Shown: positions 22,819-31,309, numbered from the stretch's first letter. The stretch is DNA of 38,668 bases from DASYTH01 sp035762905 (GCF_035762905.1 NZ_DASUCC010000112.1:1-38668); one strand, 5' to 3'. Made by a program: numbers and translations. The notes: generated by a model from the sequence alone, not told the origin.

Positions 22819-24243
22819 TCACAATACGCTCGGCTCCGGGTTGCCGACCGCCCGGATCGCCTTGCGCACCGGCACGAAGTACAGCAGCACCAGCCCGACC
22901 ACGAAGAAGATCACCAGTGAGATGATCGCCGGCCGGTAGGAGCCGGTGAGCTGGGCCATCAGCGCGAACAGCAGCGGACCCATCCAGGACGTGGCCCGCT
23001 CGCCGACCTCGTAGACCGAGAAGTACTGGGCCTCCTTGCCCTTGGGCACCAGCTGGCTGAACAGGGACCGGGACAGCGCGTTGGTCCCGCCGAGCACCAG
23101 CCCGATGCCCGCGGCAAGCGCGTAGAACTGCAGGGGCTCGCCGGGCGGCACGAAGTACGCCGCGCCGATCACCACCACCCACACGCACAGGCTGAGCATG
23201 ATCGTCTTCTTGGCGCCGAGCCGCCGGGCCACCAGGCCGTGCAGCACGCCGCCGAAGAACGCCACGAACTGCACGATCAGGATCGTGGTGATCAGCACGT
23301 CGTTGGCGAAGCCCAGTTCCTCGCTGCCGTACTGGGCCGAGACGTTGGCGACCGTGGCGATGCCGTCGGTGTAGATCAGGTAGGTGCCCAGGAAGGCCAG
23401 GGTGAGCGGGTAGGCGCGGGCCGCCCGCAGGGTGTCCCGCAGCTCGCGGAAGCCGCCGGTGACCACCGAGCCGCCATGCTCGGTGCCGTGCGGCGCCTGG
23501 TGCCGGCGCAGCCTGCTCAGCGGGATCAGGGTGAACGCCGCCCACCACACCCCGGAGATCAGGAACGCCAGCCGGGCCGAATCACCCTCGGAGATGCCCA
23601 GCGAGTCCCGGAACTGGTAGATCACCAGCTGCAGCAGCAGAGCCAGGCCGCTGCCGAGATAGCCGAACGCCCAGCCGCGCGCGCTCAACCCGTCCCGCTC
23701 GTCGGCCGTGGCGATGTCCGGGATGAACGAGTAGTAGATGGCCACCGAGGTGCCGTAGCCGATGTTGCCCAGCACGAACAGCAGCACCCCAAGGCCCCAG
23801 TTGTCCCCGGCCACCAGCGCCATCAGCGCGACCGTCGCCGCGCCACCGAACGCGAAGGCCCCGAGCATCCGCTTCTTGTTCTGGGTGCGGTCGGCGATGG
23901 CGCCCATCAGCGGCACGATCAGCACCTGGATGACGGTGGCGAAGGCCAGCAGGTAACCCCATAAGGATCCGGCCGGGAACTCCAGACCGAAGACGCTGAT
24001 GTCGCAGTCGCGCAGCTTGTCCCGGTTGCCCTCGGCATCCAGCGGGCAGGCGTTGGGACCGTTGCGGGCGACGTCCACGCGCGCCGCCTCGGTCGCCACC
24101 GCGGTCAGGTACAGCGCGCCGAACACGGTGATCACCGACGTCGGGAACACCGAGTTGGCCCAGTCGTACCAGACCCAGCCGGTCTGCTCCCGCCGGCGCT
24201 CGGCGGCGTCGCCCGCCGCCTCCCGGCCCTCCACCACACTCAT
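22819..24243 (-). CDS. MFS transporter, UMF1/Atg22-like
   Basis: A 12-helix major facilitator of 474 aa. It has the UMF1-family opening TGWVWYDWANSVFPTSVITVFGALYL, a long first loop with paired Cys residues (ACPLDAEGNRDKLRDCD), the MFS loop sequence GAIADRTQNKKRMLG, and GTNALSRSLFSQLVPKGKEAQYFSVYEVGERATSW in the second half. The fungal relative Atg22 exports amino acids from the vacuole; bacterial members are uncharacterised. ATG 24243 has GGAGGT seven bases upstream; the longer in-frame version adds a non-conserved peptide. It follows the GDPD gene by 63 bp on the same strand and may be co-transcribed. The substrate is unknown. Confidence 0.9.
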   Translation of the reverse strand: MSVVEGREAAGDAAERRREQTGWVWYDWANSVFPTSVITVFGALYLTAVATEAARVDVARNGPNACPLDAEGNRDKLRDCDISVFGLEFPAGSLWGYLLAFATVIQVLIVPLMGAIADRTQNKKRMLGAFAFGGAATVALMALVAGDNWGLGVLLFVLGNIGYGTSVAIYYSFIPDIATADERDGLSARGWAFGYLGSGLALLLQLVIYQFRDSLGISEGDSARLAFLISGVWWAAFTLIPLSRLRRHQAPHGTEHGGSVVTGGFRELRDTLRAARAYPLTLAFLGTYLIYTDGIATVANVSAQYGSEELGFANDVLITTILIVQFVAFFGGVLHGLVARRLGAKKTIMLSLCVWVVVIGAAYFVPPGEPLQFYALAAGIGLVLGGTNALSRSLFSQLVPKGKEAQYFSVYEVGERATSWMGPLLFALMAQLTGSYRPAIISLVIFFVVGLVLLYFVPVRKAIRAVGNPEPSVL

Positions 24244-24306
24244 CGGGACCTCCACGCACCCACCGGCACAGACGCCGGGTGGGCGCACTGTACTTGTTCG
24301 GAGCGC

Positions 24307-25083
24307 TCAGGTGGAGGAGGCCCAGACCCCGCGTTCCCGCAGCACCTCCTTGAGCACGTCCGGGTGGTCGGTCATGATCCCGTCCACGCCGAGATCGAGC
24401 AGTTGGTGCATCTGCGGGGCGTCGTCGATGGTCCAGACGTGCACCTCGATGCCGCGCCTGCGGGTCATCGCGATCATGCGCCGGTCGACCAGGGTGAGCC
24501 GGCCCTGGCGCACCGGCACCTGGGCGATCCGCTGGCGGCGCGCGGCCCGGAACACGCCGGCCGGCAGTCGGCGGGCGGCCCACAACCGGGCGATCGCGCC
24601 GGTGCCCATCGAGGTCAGCACGGCCTGACCGGCCAGCCGGCGCACCCGGGCCAACCGCGACTCGGAGAACGACGCCACGCACACCCGGTGCACGGCGTTG
24701 GTCCGGCGCAGCGCCGCGACCAGCGGCTCGACCGCGGCCTCGGCCTTGACGTCGATGTTGAACAGCGCGTCCGGTAACTCCTCGAGCAGCTCCTCCAGCC
24801 GGACCACGGGTTCCCGGCCGCCGATCCGGGCCTGCCGCACGGTGCGCCAGGGCAGCGCGGCGATCGGGCCGGTGCCGTCCGTGGTGCGGTCCAGCAGCGG
24901 GTCGTGGTGCACCACCACCACGCCGTCGCTGGTGGCGTGCACGTCGGTCTCCAGATAGCGGTAGCCCTCCTGCACCGCCCGGCGGAATGCGCAGAGCGAG
25001 TTCTCCATGCCGGCGAGGTCGCCGGCATGCCAGCCGCGGTGGACGAAGGCGCGCGGGTGCGGGCCGGCGAGGAAGGCATGCAT
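24307..25083 (-). CDS. Glycerophosphodiester phosphodiesterase
   Basis: A GDPD-family TIM-barrel enzyme of 258 aa that cleaves glycerophosphodiesters to glycerol 3-phosphate and an alcohol. Catalytic and metal-binding features are H15-R16-G17 (FVHRGW), ENSLCAFRRA, ETDVHATSDG, and VVHHDPLLDRTTDG. FNIDVKA and the C-terminal VWTIDD and LGVDGIMTDHPD complete the barrel. There is no signal peptide, so it is cytoplasmic (UgpQ-like rather than GlpQ-like). The start ATG 25083 lacks a strong Shine-Dalgarno. It lies upstream of the MFS gene on the same strand and diverges from the small Cys-rich protein gene. Confidence 0.92.
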   Translation of the reverse strand: MHAFLAGPHPRAFVHRGWHAGDLAGMENSLCAFRRAVQEGYRYLETDVHATSDGVVVVHHDPLLDRTTDGTGPIAALPWRTVRQARIGGREPVVRLEELLEELPDALFNIDVKAEAAVEPLVAALRRTNAVHRVCVASFSESRLARVRRLAGQAVLTSMGTGAIARLWAARRLPAGVFRAARRQRIAQVPVRQGRLTLVDRRMIAMTRRRGIEVHVWTIDDAPQMHQLLDLGVDGIMTDHPDVLKEVLRERGVWASST

Positions 25084-25173
25084 GGCGTTGAGTCTGCCTC
25101 AGCATCGTTGCCGGTAGATGGCTGCGCCATGACCGGACGGCGTGGCGCGGCCGTCCCGGGTCCCTCGGCGTTG

Positions 25174-25179
25174 TACGGT
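25174..25179 (+). promoter_or_regulatory. -10 box for a possibly leaderless small Cys-rich gene
   Basis: TACGGT lies eight bases before the ATG at 25188, with no Shine-Dalgarno between, consistent with transcription starting at or next to the start codon. The -35 region is not recognisable. Confidence 0.45.
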
Positions 25180-25187
25180 CGCGCGTC

Positions 25188-25538
25188 ATGGCGGCCGTGA
25201 TCGACTTCCCGACCCGGCACTGTGGCTGGTGCGGTCGGCGGCTGCCCGGCGGGGGCACCGGCGACGCCCGGGTCGGCCGGCCTCGGCGGTACTGCACCCA
25301 GTCCTGCCGCCAGCGCGCCTACGAACGGCGGGCCGCCGTGCAGCGCGGCGGGCTGCCCGAGGACGCCGTGGTGCTCTCCGGCGCGGAGCTGGCTGACCTG
25401 CAGGATCGGCTGTTCCAGCTGCGCTGCGCCGCGGAGGACATGGTCACCGCGGCGGGCGAGGGCGCCGCGCCGGCCGAGCTGTGCCGGCTCGCCGAACACG
25501 TGGTGAAGGTTGCCGGCGATCTCGAGCGGCTGCGCTGA
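25188..25538 (+). CDS. Small protein with N-terminal Cys4 zinc-ribbon-like motif
   Basis: A 116-aa cytoplasmic protein of unknown function. C12-GW-C15 and C36-TQS-C40 form a CX2C...CX3C cluster that probably binds zinc, followed by RQRAYERR. The pattern GRPRRYCxxxCRQRAY recurs in many small actinobacterial proteins. Residues about 58-116 are helical (ELADLQDRLFQLRCAAEDMV ... LCRLAEHVVKVAGDLERLR) and may form a coiled coil. It diverges from the GDPD gene and stands 57 bp ahead of the GGDEF-EAL gene on the same strand. A DNA-binding or protein-binding role is a guess. Confidence 0.8.
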   Translation: MAAVIDFPTRHCGWCGRRLPGGGTGDARVGRPRRYCTQSCRQRAYERRAAVQRGGLPEDAVVLSGAELADLQDRLFQLRCAAEDMVTAAGEGAAPAELCRLAEHVVKVAGDLERLR

Positions 25539-25595
25539 CCAGCTGTTGTCCACTACTCTCCTTCCAACGTGTCGTCAACGGCCAAAGGTGACCGC

Positions 25596-27269
25596 ATGAG
25601 CGCTGACAGCCCGTCGCTGGCTGAGGTGCTCGACGCGACCGACGCCGGGTTCGCGGTCACCGACCAGCGCGGTCGAATCCGCTGGCTGAACCGGAGGATG
25701 GCCGAGCTGGTCGGGCTCACCGCAGAGCAGGGCATTGGGCGGTCCCTGCCGGCGTTGCTGCCCGGCGCGCCGGAGATCCCGCAGGACGGCGTCGTCGTGT
25801 CGCTCCGGCTGGACGACGCCCCGCGTTGGCTGGACATCCGGTGCACCGCGATGCCGGACGGGCGGCTGCTCTACCGCGTGGTGGACGTGACCTGCTGGCG
25901 GGAGAACGGATCCGGCGAGATCGGCGCCATGCAGTCCGACCTGCAGCGGATGGCCGAGGAGGACCCGCTCACCGGGCTGCCCAACCGCCGCACCCTGACC
26001 AGGTCGCTCGAGCATCACCTCGCGGTCGGCGGGCCCGGCGCGCTGCTGTTGCTCGACCTGGACAACTTCAAGGACATCAACGACCTGCGCGGGCATCCGG
26101 CCGGTGACCGGGTGATGTGCATGCTGGCCAACGTGCTGCGCGAGCGGCTGCGCGACGGGCAGGTGCTCGGCCGGCTCGGCGGCGACGAGTTCGCGGTGGT
26201 GCTGCCCGGCGCGAACGAGCGCGAGGCGGTCGAGGTGGCCGACCGGCTGCGCACGGCGATCGCCACGGTGCCGTTGGTCGGTGGCGCCAACGCGACCAGC
26301 ACCACGGTGAGCGCGGGCGTCGCCCAGTTCGAGTCGGGGGAGAGCTGGCAGGCGGTGCTGGCCAACGCCGACCTGGCGCTGTACGCGTCGAAGGCGGCCG
26401 GGCGCAACCGGGTCACGGTCTACGAGCAGGGCCACTACATGGACACCGCGCTGCGGGTGACCGTGCTGGACCGGGTCCGCGCGGCGTTACAGAACGGGCA
26501 TCTCGCCCTGCACGCGATGCCGATGGTGAAGCTGGCCAGCGGGCGGATCGTGGGGCACGAACTGCTGCTGCGGTTGGAGGACGGCCGGCAGCCGGCGCTG
26601 GGGCCGGGGGAGTTCCTGCCCGCGGCCGAGCGCAGCGATCTCGTGCTGGACATCGACCGGTGGGTGGCCGGCACCGCCATCGACGCGCTGGTCGACCACC
26701 CGTACCCGGGACTGCGGTTCAACATCAACGTCTCCGGCCGCACGCTCGAGGACGAGGACTTCGGCGGCTTCGTGCTCGACCGGCTGGCCGCGGCCGGGGT
26801 GGCGCCCGGCCGGCTGGGCTTCGAGATCACCGAGACCGCCGCGGTGACCAACCTGGACGCCGCGCGGGTGCTGTCGCAACGGTTACGCGCCAACGGATGC
26901 CGGATCTCGCTGGACGACTTCGGCGCCGGGTTCGGCTCGTTCGTCCACTTGAAACAGTTGCCGATCACCGGGGTCAAGATCGACGGTGAGTTCGTCCGGG
27001 GGATCGACTACGGCAGCCGGGACACCGTGCTGGTTCAGGGCATCGTGGACATCGCCAGGGGTCTCGGCCTGTCCGTGGTGGCCGAATGGGTGGAGCGCGC
27101 ATCCCAGGTGGACGCGCTGAGCCGGCTGGGTGTCCGGGTCGCCCAGGGTTTCCACCTCGGCCGGCCCGAGCCGCTGACCGAGTTGCTGGCCCGGCCGCAG
27201 GGCGCCTGGATGCGCCGCCCGCAGCTCATGTCCGAGCCGGACAGCACCCCGGCTAATTCGTCACAGTGA
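25596..27269 (+). CDS. PAS-GGDEF-EAL cyclic-di-GMP protein
   Basis: A cytoplasmic 557-aa signalling protein. A PAS sensor covers about residues 5-105 (LDATDAGFAVTDQRGRIRWLNRRM). The GGDEF domain follows, with an intact GGDEF at 195-199; the RxxD product-inhibition site before it is degenerate (RDGQ). The EAL domain has the signature as E322-L-L rather than EAL, but the other catalytic positions look present: FNINVS, FEITETA, LDDFGAGFG, GVKIDGEFV, VVAEWVE and AQGFHLGRP. It may therefore both make and degrade c-di-GMP, or be a hybrid in which one activity dominates. ATG 25596 has AAGGTG upstream. It has no membrane segment, so the signal sensed is intracellular. Confidence 0.93.
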   Translation: MSADSPSLAEVLDATDAGFAVTDQRGRIRWLNRRMAELVGLTAEQGIGRSLPALLPGAPEIPQDGVVVSLRLDDAPRWLDIRCTAMPDGRLLYRVVDVTCWRENGSGEIGAMQSDLQRMAEEDPLTGLPNRRTLTRSLEHHLAVGGPGALLLLDLDNFKDINDLRGHPAGDRVMCMLANVLRERLRDGQVLGRLGGDEFAVVLPGANEREAVEVADRLRTAIATVPLVGGANATSTTVSAGVAQFESGESWQAVLANADLALYASKAAGRNRVTVYEQGHYMDTALRVTVLDRVRAALQNGHLALHAMPMVKLASGRIVGHELLLRLEDGRQPALGPGEFLPAAERSDLVLDIDRWVAGTAIDALVDHPYPGLRFNINVSGRTLEDEDFGGFVLDRLAAAGVAPGRLGFEITETAAVTNLDAARVLSQRLRANGCRISLDDFGAGFGSFVHLKQLPITGVKIDGEFVRGIDYGSRDTVLVQGIVDIARGLGLSVVAEWVERASQVDALSRLGVRVAQGFHLGRPEPLTELLARPQGAWMRRPQLMSEPDSTPANSSQ

Positions 27270-27271
27270 CG
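27259..27271. repeat. 13-bp palindrome over the GGDEF-EAL stop codon
   Basis: CGTCAC-A-GTGACG, a perfect palindrome with a single central base, overlaps the TGA stop at 27267-27269. The loop is too short for an RNA hairpin, so it is more like a protein-binding site or chance. Confidence 0.35.
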
Positions 27272-27618
27272 TAATTGCGTTGGACTGGTGGGACTCCGGC
27301 GGCAGTGGTGGGCGGGCCGGTGATCGGCCGTGGCGCAGCAGATCCGGGGGTGGCGACCGGTCGGCCGTCGGTGTCCCGGTCGTGCTCGGTTCCGAGCGGC
27401 CGGGTCCGCGGGCAACGCGCCAGGTTGCCCATGTCCTTGATCGAGGTCTCGCCAGGTTCTGCATAAGTTCGATAATCGACATTATGTCAAGTAAGTCGGA
27501 AGGGCGGGTGGCGGTGCCCGCCTCCGCCCACGGACTCGTGTGTCCGACCATGAGGCGAGTGATCGGCGCTGGTCACCGCGGGGGTGCAGCCGGATTTGAT
27601 CGCGGGCGTGAGAGCCTG
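27270..27618. other. Intergenic region before the sucrase/ferredoxin gene
   Basis: About 350 bp without a convincing gene. GC content drops sharply around 27455-27495, where nested palindromes occur. The same spot on the minus strand reads TTGACA, 18 bases, TTATGC, a promoter-like pair with no gene downstream in that direction. Extending the next gene back to the ATG at 27484 is possible but adds sequence that does not look conserved. Confidence 0.5.
27472..27488. promoter_or_regulatory. Nested palindromes, probable operator
   Basis: ATAAT-CGAC-ATTAT (27472-27485) and GACAT-T-ATGTC (27478-27488) overlap in an AT-rich island about 130 bp before the sucrase/ferredoxin start. Both are perfect inverted repeats. 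They look like a repressor site, perhaps GntR type, but no regulator is adjacent. Confidence 0.45.
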
Positions 27619-27624
27619 GTGTCA

Positions 27625-28563
27625 ATGGACGTCTACCAGGCGCTGCCGAACGCGGGGCCACGCTGCTCGTCGCTGTCCCGGATTCTCGGCGAACCGATGG
27701 CCGGTACCGCGGCGGCCGCGGCCACCTGGCTGTGCATCGAGCAGCCGGGACCATGGGGCCGCGAGGCGCTCACCGAGAGCCACATCGACACCGTGGTCGG
27801 CCACGAGCTGGCCCAGCGGGTCAAGGGCACCGGAGTGCGGATCGCGCTGATCCGCCGGGCCGGCAGCCACCCCGACCGGCACCAGCCGATCCCCCACCAG
27901 GTCTATCTCGCGCACACCGCGCCCGGCCGCGGCTGGCTGGAACGCGGCTGGGTCGCCGACCCGAAGGAGCTGCTGGACCTGGACTTCGCCGCGCTCGGCA
28001 ACGGAATCCCCAGCGGGCTGGGTACCGCCATCGAGGACGAGCCGCTGCTACTGGTGTGCACCAACGGCCGGCGCGACGTCTGCTGCGCGCTGCTCGGCCG
28101 GCCGATCGCCGCGGCGCTGGCCGCCCGGCACGGCGACGCGGTCTGGGAGTGCACCCACCTCGGCGGGCACCGGTTCGCCCCCACCGCACTGGTGCTGCCG
28201 GCCGGATACGCCTACGGCCGGCTGGACCGGGACACCGCGGAACCCCTGCTCGCGCCGGGCTCGCCGGTTCGGGTCGAGCACTGCCGGGGCCGGTCCATCT
28301 GGTCGCCGCCCGGACAGGTTGCCGACCTGGCGGTGCGGTCGGCCACCGGTGACCTCGACCCGGACGCGGTGCGGGTGGTCGACGAGGCGCCGGCCGGTGC
28401 GGGACGATGGCTGGTCGAGTTGGCGCACCGGAACGGTCGGCGCTGGCAAGTGACCGTGACCGAGCGCACCGCCCCGGAGCTGCGCTCGGCGAGCTGCGGA
28501 GCCGGACCGAAGGCGGCAACCGCCCTTTATGCCACAAGCATTCGCGATCTGATCACCGGTTAG
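27625..28563 (+). CDS. Sucrase/ferredoxin-like [2Fe-2S] thioredoxin-fold protein
   Basis: A 312-aa protein of the Suc_Fer-like family, related to thioredoxin-fold [2Fe-2S] ferredoxins. Cys residues occur at CSSLSR near the N-terminus and in CTNGRRDVCCALLG, the probable cluster site. WECTHLGGHRFAPTALVLP follows and is the most conserved block of the family. The C-terminal part has RWQVTVTERTAPELRSASCGAGPK. It probably carries electrons or senses redox state; the family name does not imply sucrose cleavage here. ATG 27625 begins just before the conserved region; GTG 27619 is equally possible, and neither has a strong Shine-Dalgarno. An upstream palindrome cluster may control it. Confidence 0.85.
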   Translation: MDVYQALPNAGPRCSSLSRILGEPMAGTAAAAATWLCIEQPGPWGREALTESHIDTVVGHELAQRVKGTGVRIALIRRAGSHPDRHQPIPHQVYLAHTAPGRGWLERGWVADPKELLDLDFAALGNGIPSGLGTAIEDEPLLLVCTNGRRDVCCALLGRPIAAALAARHGDAVWECTHLGGHRFAPTALVLPAGYAYGRLDRDTAEPLLAPGSPVRVEHCRGRSIWSPPGQVADLAVRSATGDLDPDAVRVVDEAPAGAGRWLVELAHRNGRRWQVTVTERTAPELRSASCGAGPKAATALYATSIRDLITG

Positions 28564-28658
28564 GCCAGTCGAATGGCGGACAATTCACGGATTGGATCAA
28601 GGAATGCCCTTTCGGTCGCCCCCGCGGCTGGTGTGCGCGTTGTGAAAGCCCAGTAGGT

Positions 28659-28681
28659 TTCCGCCCTAACTGCGGGCGGAA
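28659..28681 (+). promoter_or_regulatory. Inverted repeat adjoining the surface-protein ribosome binding site
   Basis: TTCCGCCC (28659-28666) and GGGCGGAA (28674-28681) are perfect 8-bp arms around a 7-base loop. The right arm runs into the Shine-Dalgarno AAGGA at 28680-28684 ahead of the ATG at 28691. As RNA it could hide part of the ribosome binding site; as DNA it could be an operator. Confidence 0.45.
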
Positions 28682-28690
28682 GGAATTGCT

Positions 28691-31039
28691 ATGCCTCGGA
28701 ATTGGCTGTCCAGAGCGTTCGGAGCCCTGGGAGTCGGCGCACTCGTGGTCGGTGCCGGACTGGTGGCGGCCGCTCCGGCAAGCGCGGCTCCGGTCGCCGA
28801 CGCCAACGCCTTACGCCAGGCGATCACCGACGTGAACGGAACCGGCCCGGCCACCGAGATCGAACTCGTGCCGGGCGCGACCTACAGCCTGCCGGGCGAC
28901 GCCGGCTGCGGTGGCTTCGACGAGAACAACAACGAGTCCGGAGACTTGGACATTCTTCGCACTCAGCCGTTGACGATCTTCACGCCGGCCGGTCAGCCGC
29001 CGGCGGTTCTGGACATGACCTGCGACCCGGCCACCACCCCGCAGCGGGTGATCCAGGTGCTGCCGCCGGGCAAGGAGAACACCACCGGCAAGCTCACCCT
29101 GAACAACGTCGTCGTCCGCAACGGGCACGCCGCCGGCAGCGGCAAGCCCGGCGGCGGCGTGTTCTCGCTCGGCGAGGTCACGGTGCAGAACTCCGTGTTC
29201 GAGAACAACTCCGCCAGCGACGGGGCCCCAGGCGCCGCGGCGGCGCGAGACGGCGACGGCGGCGAGGGCGGTTCGGGCGGCGCGGTGACCGCACTGGGCA
29301 CGGTGGTCATCGAGAACAGCACGTTCAGTGGCAACCGCGCCGGGCGCGGCGGCGACGGCTTGAGCTTGGCCGATGGCAAGTGCGACGGCCGCACTGGCGG
29401 AGCGGGCGGCCACGGCGGGCAGGCCGGCGCCATCGCGACGATCGGCGGGCTGATCGTCACCAACTCGACGTTCACCGGCAACTCCGCCGGCTCCGGCGGC
29501 AGGGGCGGCGACGGGGCCTGCGGGCTCGTGGACGCCGGACCGGGCGGCTCCGGCGGCAACGGCGGTATCGGCGGATCGGGCGGCGCGATCCAGTGCGGCG
29601 GCGTGACCAGTGGCCGCAACCCCCAGACCGGGCTGCCCATGTTCGTGGAGACGGGTTGCTCCGGACCGATGACGGTGCGGGGCAGCACGTTGGACGGCAA
29701 CACCTCCGGCAGCGGCGGCGACGGCGGAGCCGGTGGAAAGGCCGGACCCACCGCCACCGGTGGCGCGGGCGGTATCGGCGGCGGCGGCGAGTCCAACGGA
29801 CTGGGGTTCAGCGGCCGCGGTGGCGCGATCGTGTTCTACGGCCGGGCCACCGGCGACGGCGCGAGTGCGCTGCTCGTGGAGAACTCCACCTTGGACGGCA
29901 ACTCCACCGGGAACGGTGGGGCCGGCGGGAACGGCGGCGCCGGCGGTGATCAGCCGCCGGGCGCGGTCCCGGGCAACGGCGGCAACGGTGGCGGCGGCGG
30001 CACGGGCGGCCTCGCGGGGGCCATCTTCGCCAACTTCGCCGACACCAGCGACAACGAGGTGGCCAACCTGGTGCACGCCACGATCACCGAGAACGGCGGG
30101 GGCGGGGCCGGCGGTTTGGGCGGGCAGCCCGGTCCGGCGGGCGCACCCGGCTCCGGCGACACGGTGGCCGCGGCGGCGGCGGCCGGCCAGCCGGGCGTGG
30201 CGGGCGCCAACGGTGGCGGCAGCCTCACCATTCAGGAGGCCTGGGCCGCGCTGTCCACGGTCGTGGGCACCAGCGTCGGCGTGGACGACGGCCCGGACTG
30301 CTCGGAACCGGCGACCAGTGCGCAGTTCAGCCGGGCCAGCGTCGACGGCTGCGGTTTCGGGGCCGGCAGCGTGCAGGCGTTCACCAGCTTCGCCCTCGGC
30401 ACCCTTGCCGACAACGGCGGGCCCACCATGACCCGGTTACCCACTGCGGCAAGCGGTCTGGTGGACAAGGTCTCCGGGGTTTCCGGTCAGCTCACCGCCG
30501 ACCAGCGCGGCGTGGTGCGGCCACAGGCGGCCGGTGCCGACATCGGCGCGGTGGAACTGCAGTTGATCGACATGACCGTGACCAAGGCCGCCTCGGCAAC
30601 CACGGTCCCGGCCGGCACCGAGGTCACCTTCGACATCACGGTGAAGAACAGCGGCACCAGCAGCCCGCAACCCGGCGTGACCATCGACGATCCCAACTGC
30701 ACCGGTCTCTCGCAGGCCACCGGAGACGACAACACCAACAACACCCTCGACCCCGGTGAGACGTTCGCCTACACCTGCAAGGCCACTCCCACCGAGGTCG
30801 GCACCTTCACCAACACGGTCACCGCCACCATCACCGACGGCGCCGGTGTGCAGATCACCCGCACCGCCAGCGTCGAGGTGCAGGTCACCGCGGGTGCCGC
30901 CACTCCCCCGCTGGCCAAGACCGGAGCCAACAACCCGACCGGCGAACTGATGATCGGCGCCTGGCTCCTGACCGCCGGCACCATCCTCCTCCTGGCGGCA
31001 CGGCCCCGCCGCCTCCGCATCGAGAAGCACACCACCTGA
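28691..31039 (+). CDS. Gly-rich beta-helix surface protein with LAKTG sortase signal
   Basis: A secreted, wall-anchored protein of 782 aa. A signal peptide ends near APASAA (about residue 33). Residues about 35-560 look like a right-handed beta-helix with repeated VENSTFxGN-type strands (VQNSVFENN, IENSTFSGN, VTNSTFTGN, VENSTLDGN). Between them are long Gly-rich GGxGG insertions reminiscent of PE_PGRS proteins, though no PE domain exists. Near 575-620, LADNGGPTMTRLP and DIGAVE match the choice-of-anchor Q region. A DUF11/CARDB-like Ig domain follows (VTKAASATTVPAGTEVTFDI). LAKTG at 741-745, a membrane helix and a basic tail form a class E sortase sorting signal. Start ATG 28691 has AAGGA. An adhesin or matrix role is inferred; no sortase gene is in the window. 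Confidence 0.88.
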   Translation: MPRNWLSRAFGALGVGALVVGAGLVAAAPASAAPVADANALRQAITDVNGTGPATEIELVPGATYSLPGDAGCGGFDENNNESGDLDILRTQPLTIFTPAGQPPAVLDMTCDPATTPQRVIQVLPPGKENTTGKLTLNNVVVRNGHAAGSGKPGGGVFSLGEVTVQNSVFENNSASDGAPGAAAARDGDGGEGGSGGAVTALGTVVIENSTFSGNRAGRGGDGLSLADGKCDGRTGGAGGHGGQAGAIATIGGLIVTNSTFTGNSAGSGGRGGDGACGLVDAGPGGSGGNGGIGGSGGAIQCGGVTSGRNPQTGLPMFVETGCSGPMTVRGSTLDGNTSGSGGDGGAGGKAGPTATGGAGGIGGGGESNGLGFSGRGGAIVFYGRATGDGASALLVENSTLDGNSTGNGGAGGNGGAGGDQPPGAVPGNGGNGGGGGTGGLAGAIFANFADTSDNEVANLVHATITENGGGGAGGLGGQPGPAGAPGSGDTVAAAAAAGQPGVAGANGGGSLTIQEAWAALSTVVGTSVGVDDGPDCSEPATSAQFSRASVDGCGFGAGSVQAFTSFALGTLADNGGPTMTRLPTAASGLVDKVSGVSGQLTADQRGVVRPQAAGADIGAVELQLIDMTVTKAASATTVPAGTEVTFDITVKNSGTSSPQPGVTIDDPNCTGLSQATGDDNTNNTLDPGETFAYTCKATPTEVGTFTNTVTATITDGAGVQITRTASVEVQVTAGAATPPLAKTGANNPTGELMIGAWLLTAGTILLLAARPRRLRIEKHTT

Positions 31040-31051
31040 CCACTCCCCCAC

Positions 31052-31086
31052 GGGTGGGTGCGGCAGCACGGAGCCCGCACCCACCC
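31052..31086 (+). terminator. Strong hairpin terminator after the surface-protein gene
   Basis: Perfect 12-bp stem, GGGTGGGTGCGG (31052-31063) with CCGCACCCACCC (31075-31086), and an 11-base loop. It begins 13 bp past the stop codon. No U-tract. Confidence 0.7.
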
Positions 31087-31240
31087 ACCCCCGACCCGAC
31101 TTCGACAACCCGCCGGCCCGGACCTCACAATTCACCCGGCCCAGCAACAAAACGCGCCGAACGCCTACACACCGCTCCGCTGAGCTCGCACCCCCACACC
31201 CGAGTCCCGCCTCCGGCAACTCGACTCCCGGCGCCAGTCG

Positions 31241-31297
31241 TTGAGTTCCCGACCGGCACCCGAGTCGCTGAGTTCCCGACCGGGCACCCGAGTCGCC
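31241..31297 (+). repeat. Tandem 28-29 bp duplication
   Basis: Two near-identical copies of a unit beginning TGAGTTCCCGACCGG and ending ACCCGAGTCGC occupy 31242-31268 and 31269-31297, the second with one extra G. They sit within the larger cluster of GAGTCGCC-like words. Confidence 0.75.
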
Positions 31298-31309
31298 GTT
31301 TCCAGCAGC

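Noticed and set aside
27261..27551. Minus-strand 96-codon frame with a TTGACA-like promoter in the 27.4 kb gap
   Set aside because: The translation becomes Arg/Pro/Ser-rich and resembles no family I know; the promoter-like pair alone is not enough to call a gene.
29240..30240. GGCGG-rich repeats as a CRISPR or minisatellite array
   Set aside because: They keep one open frame and encode Gly-rich loops between beta-helix strands; there is no regular repeat-spacer pattern.
28691..31039. Surface protein as a true PE_PGRS protein
   Set aside because: There is no PE domain; a Sec signal peptide and LAKTG sortase signal are present instead.
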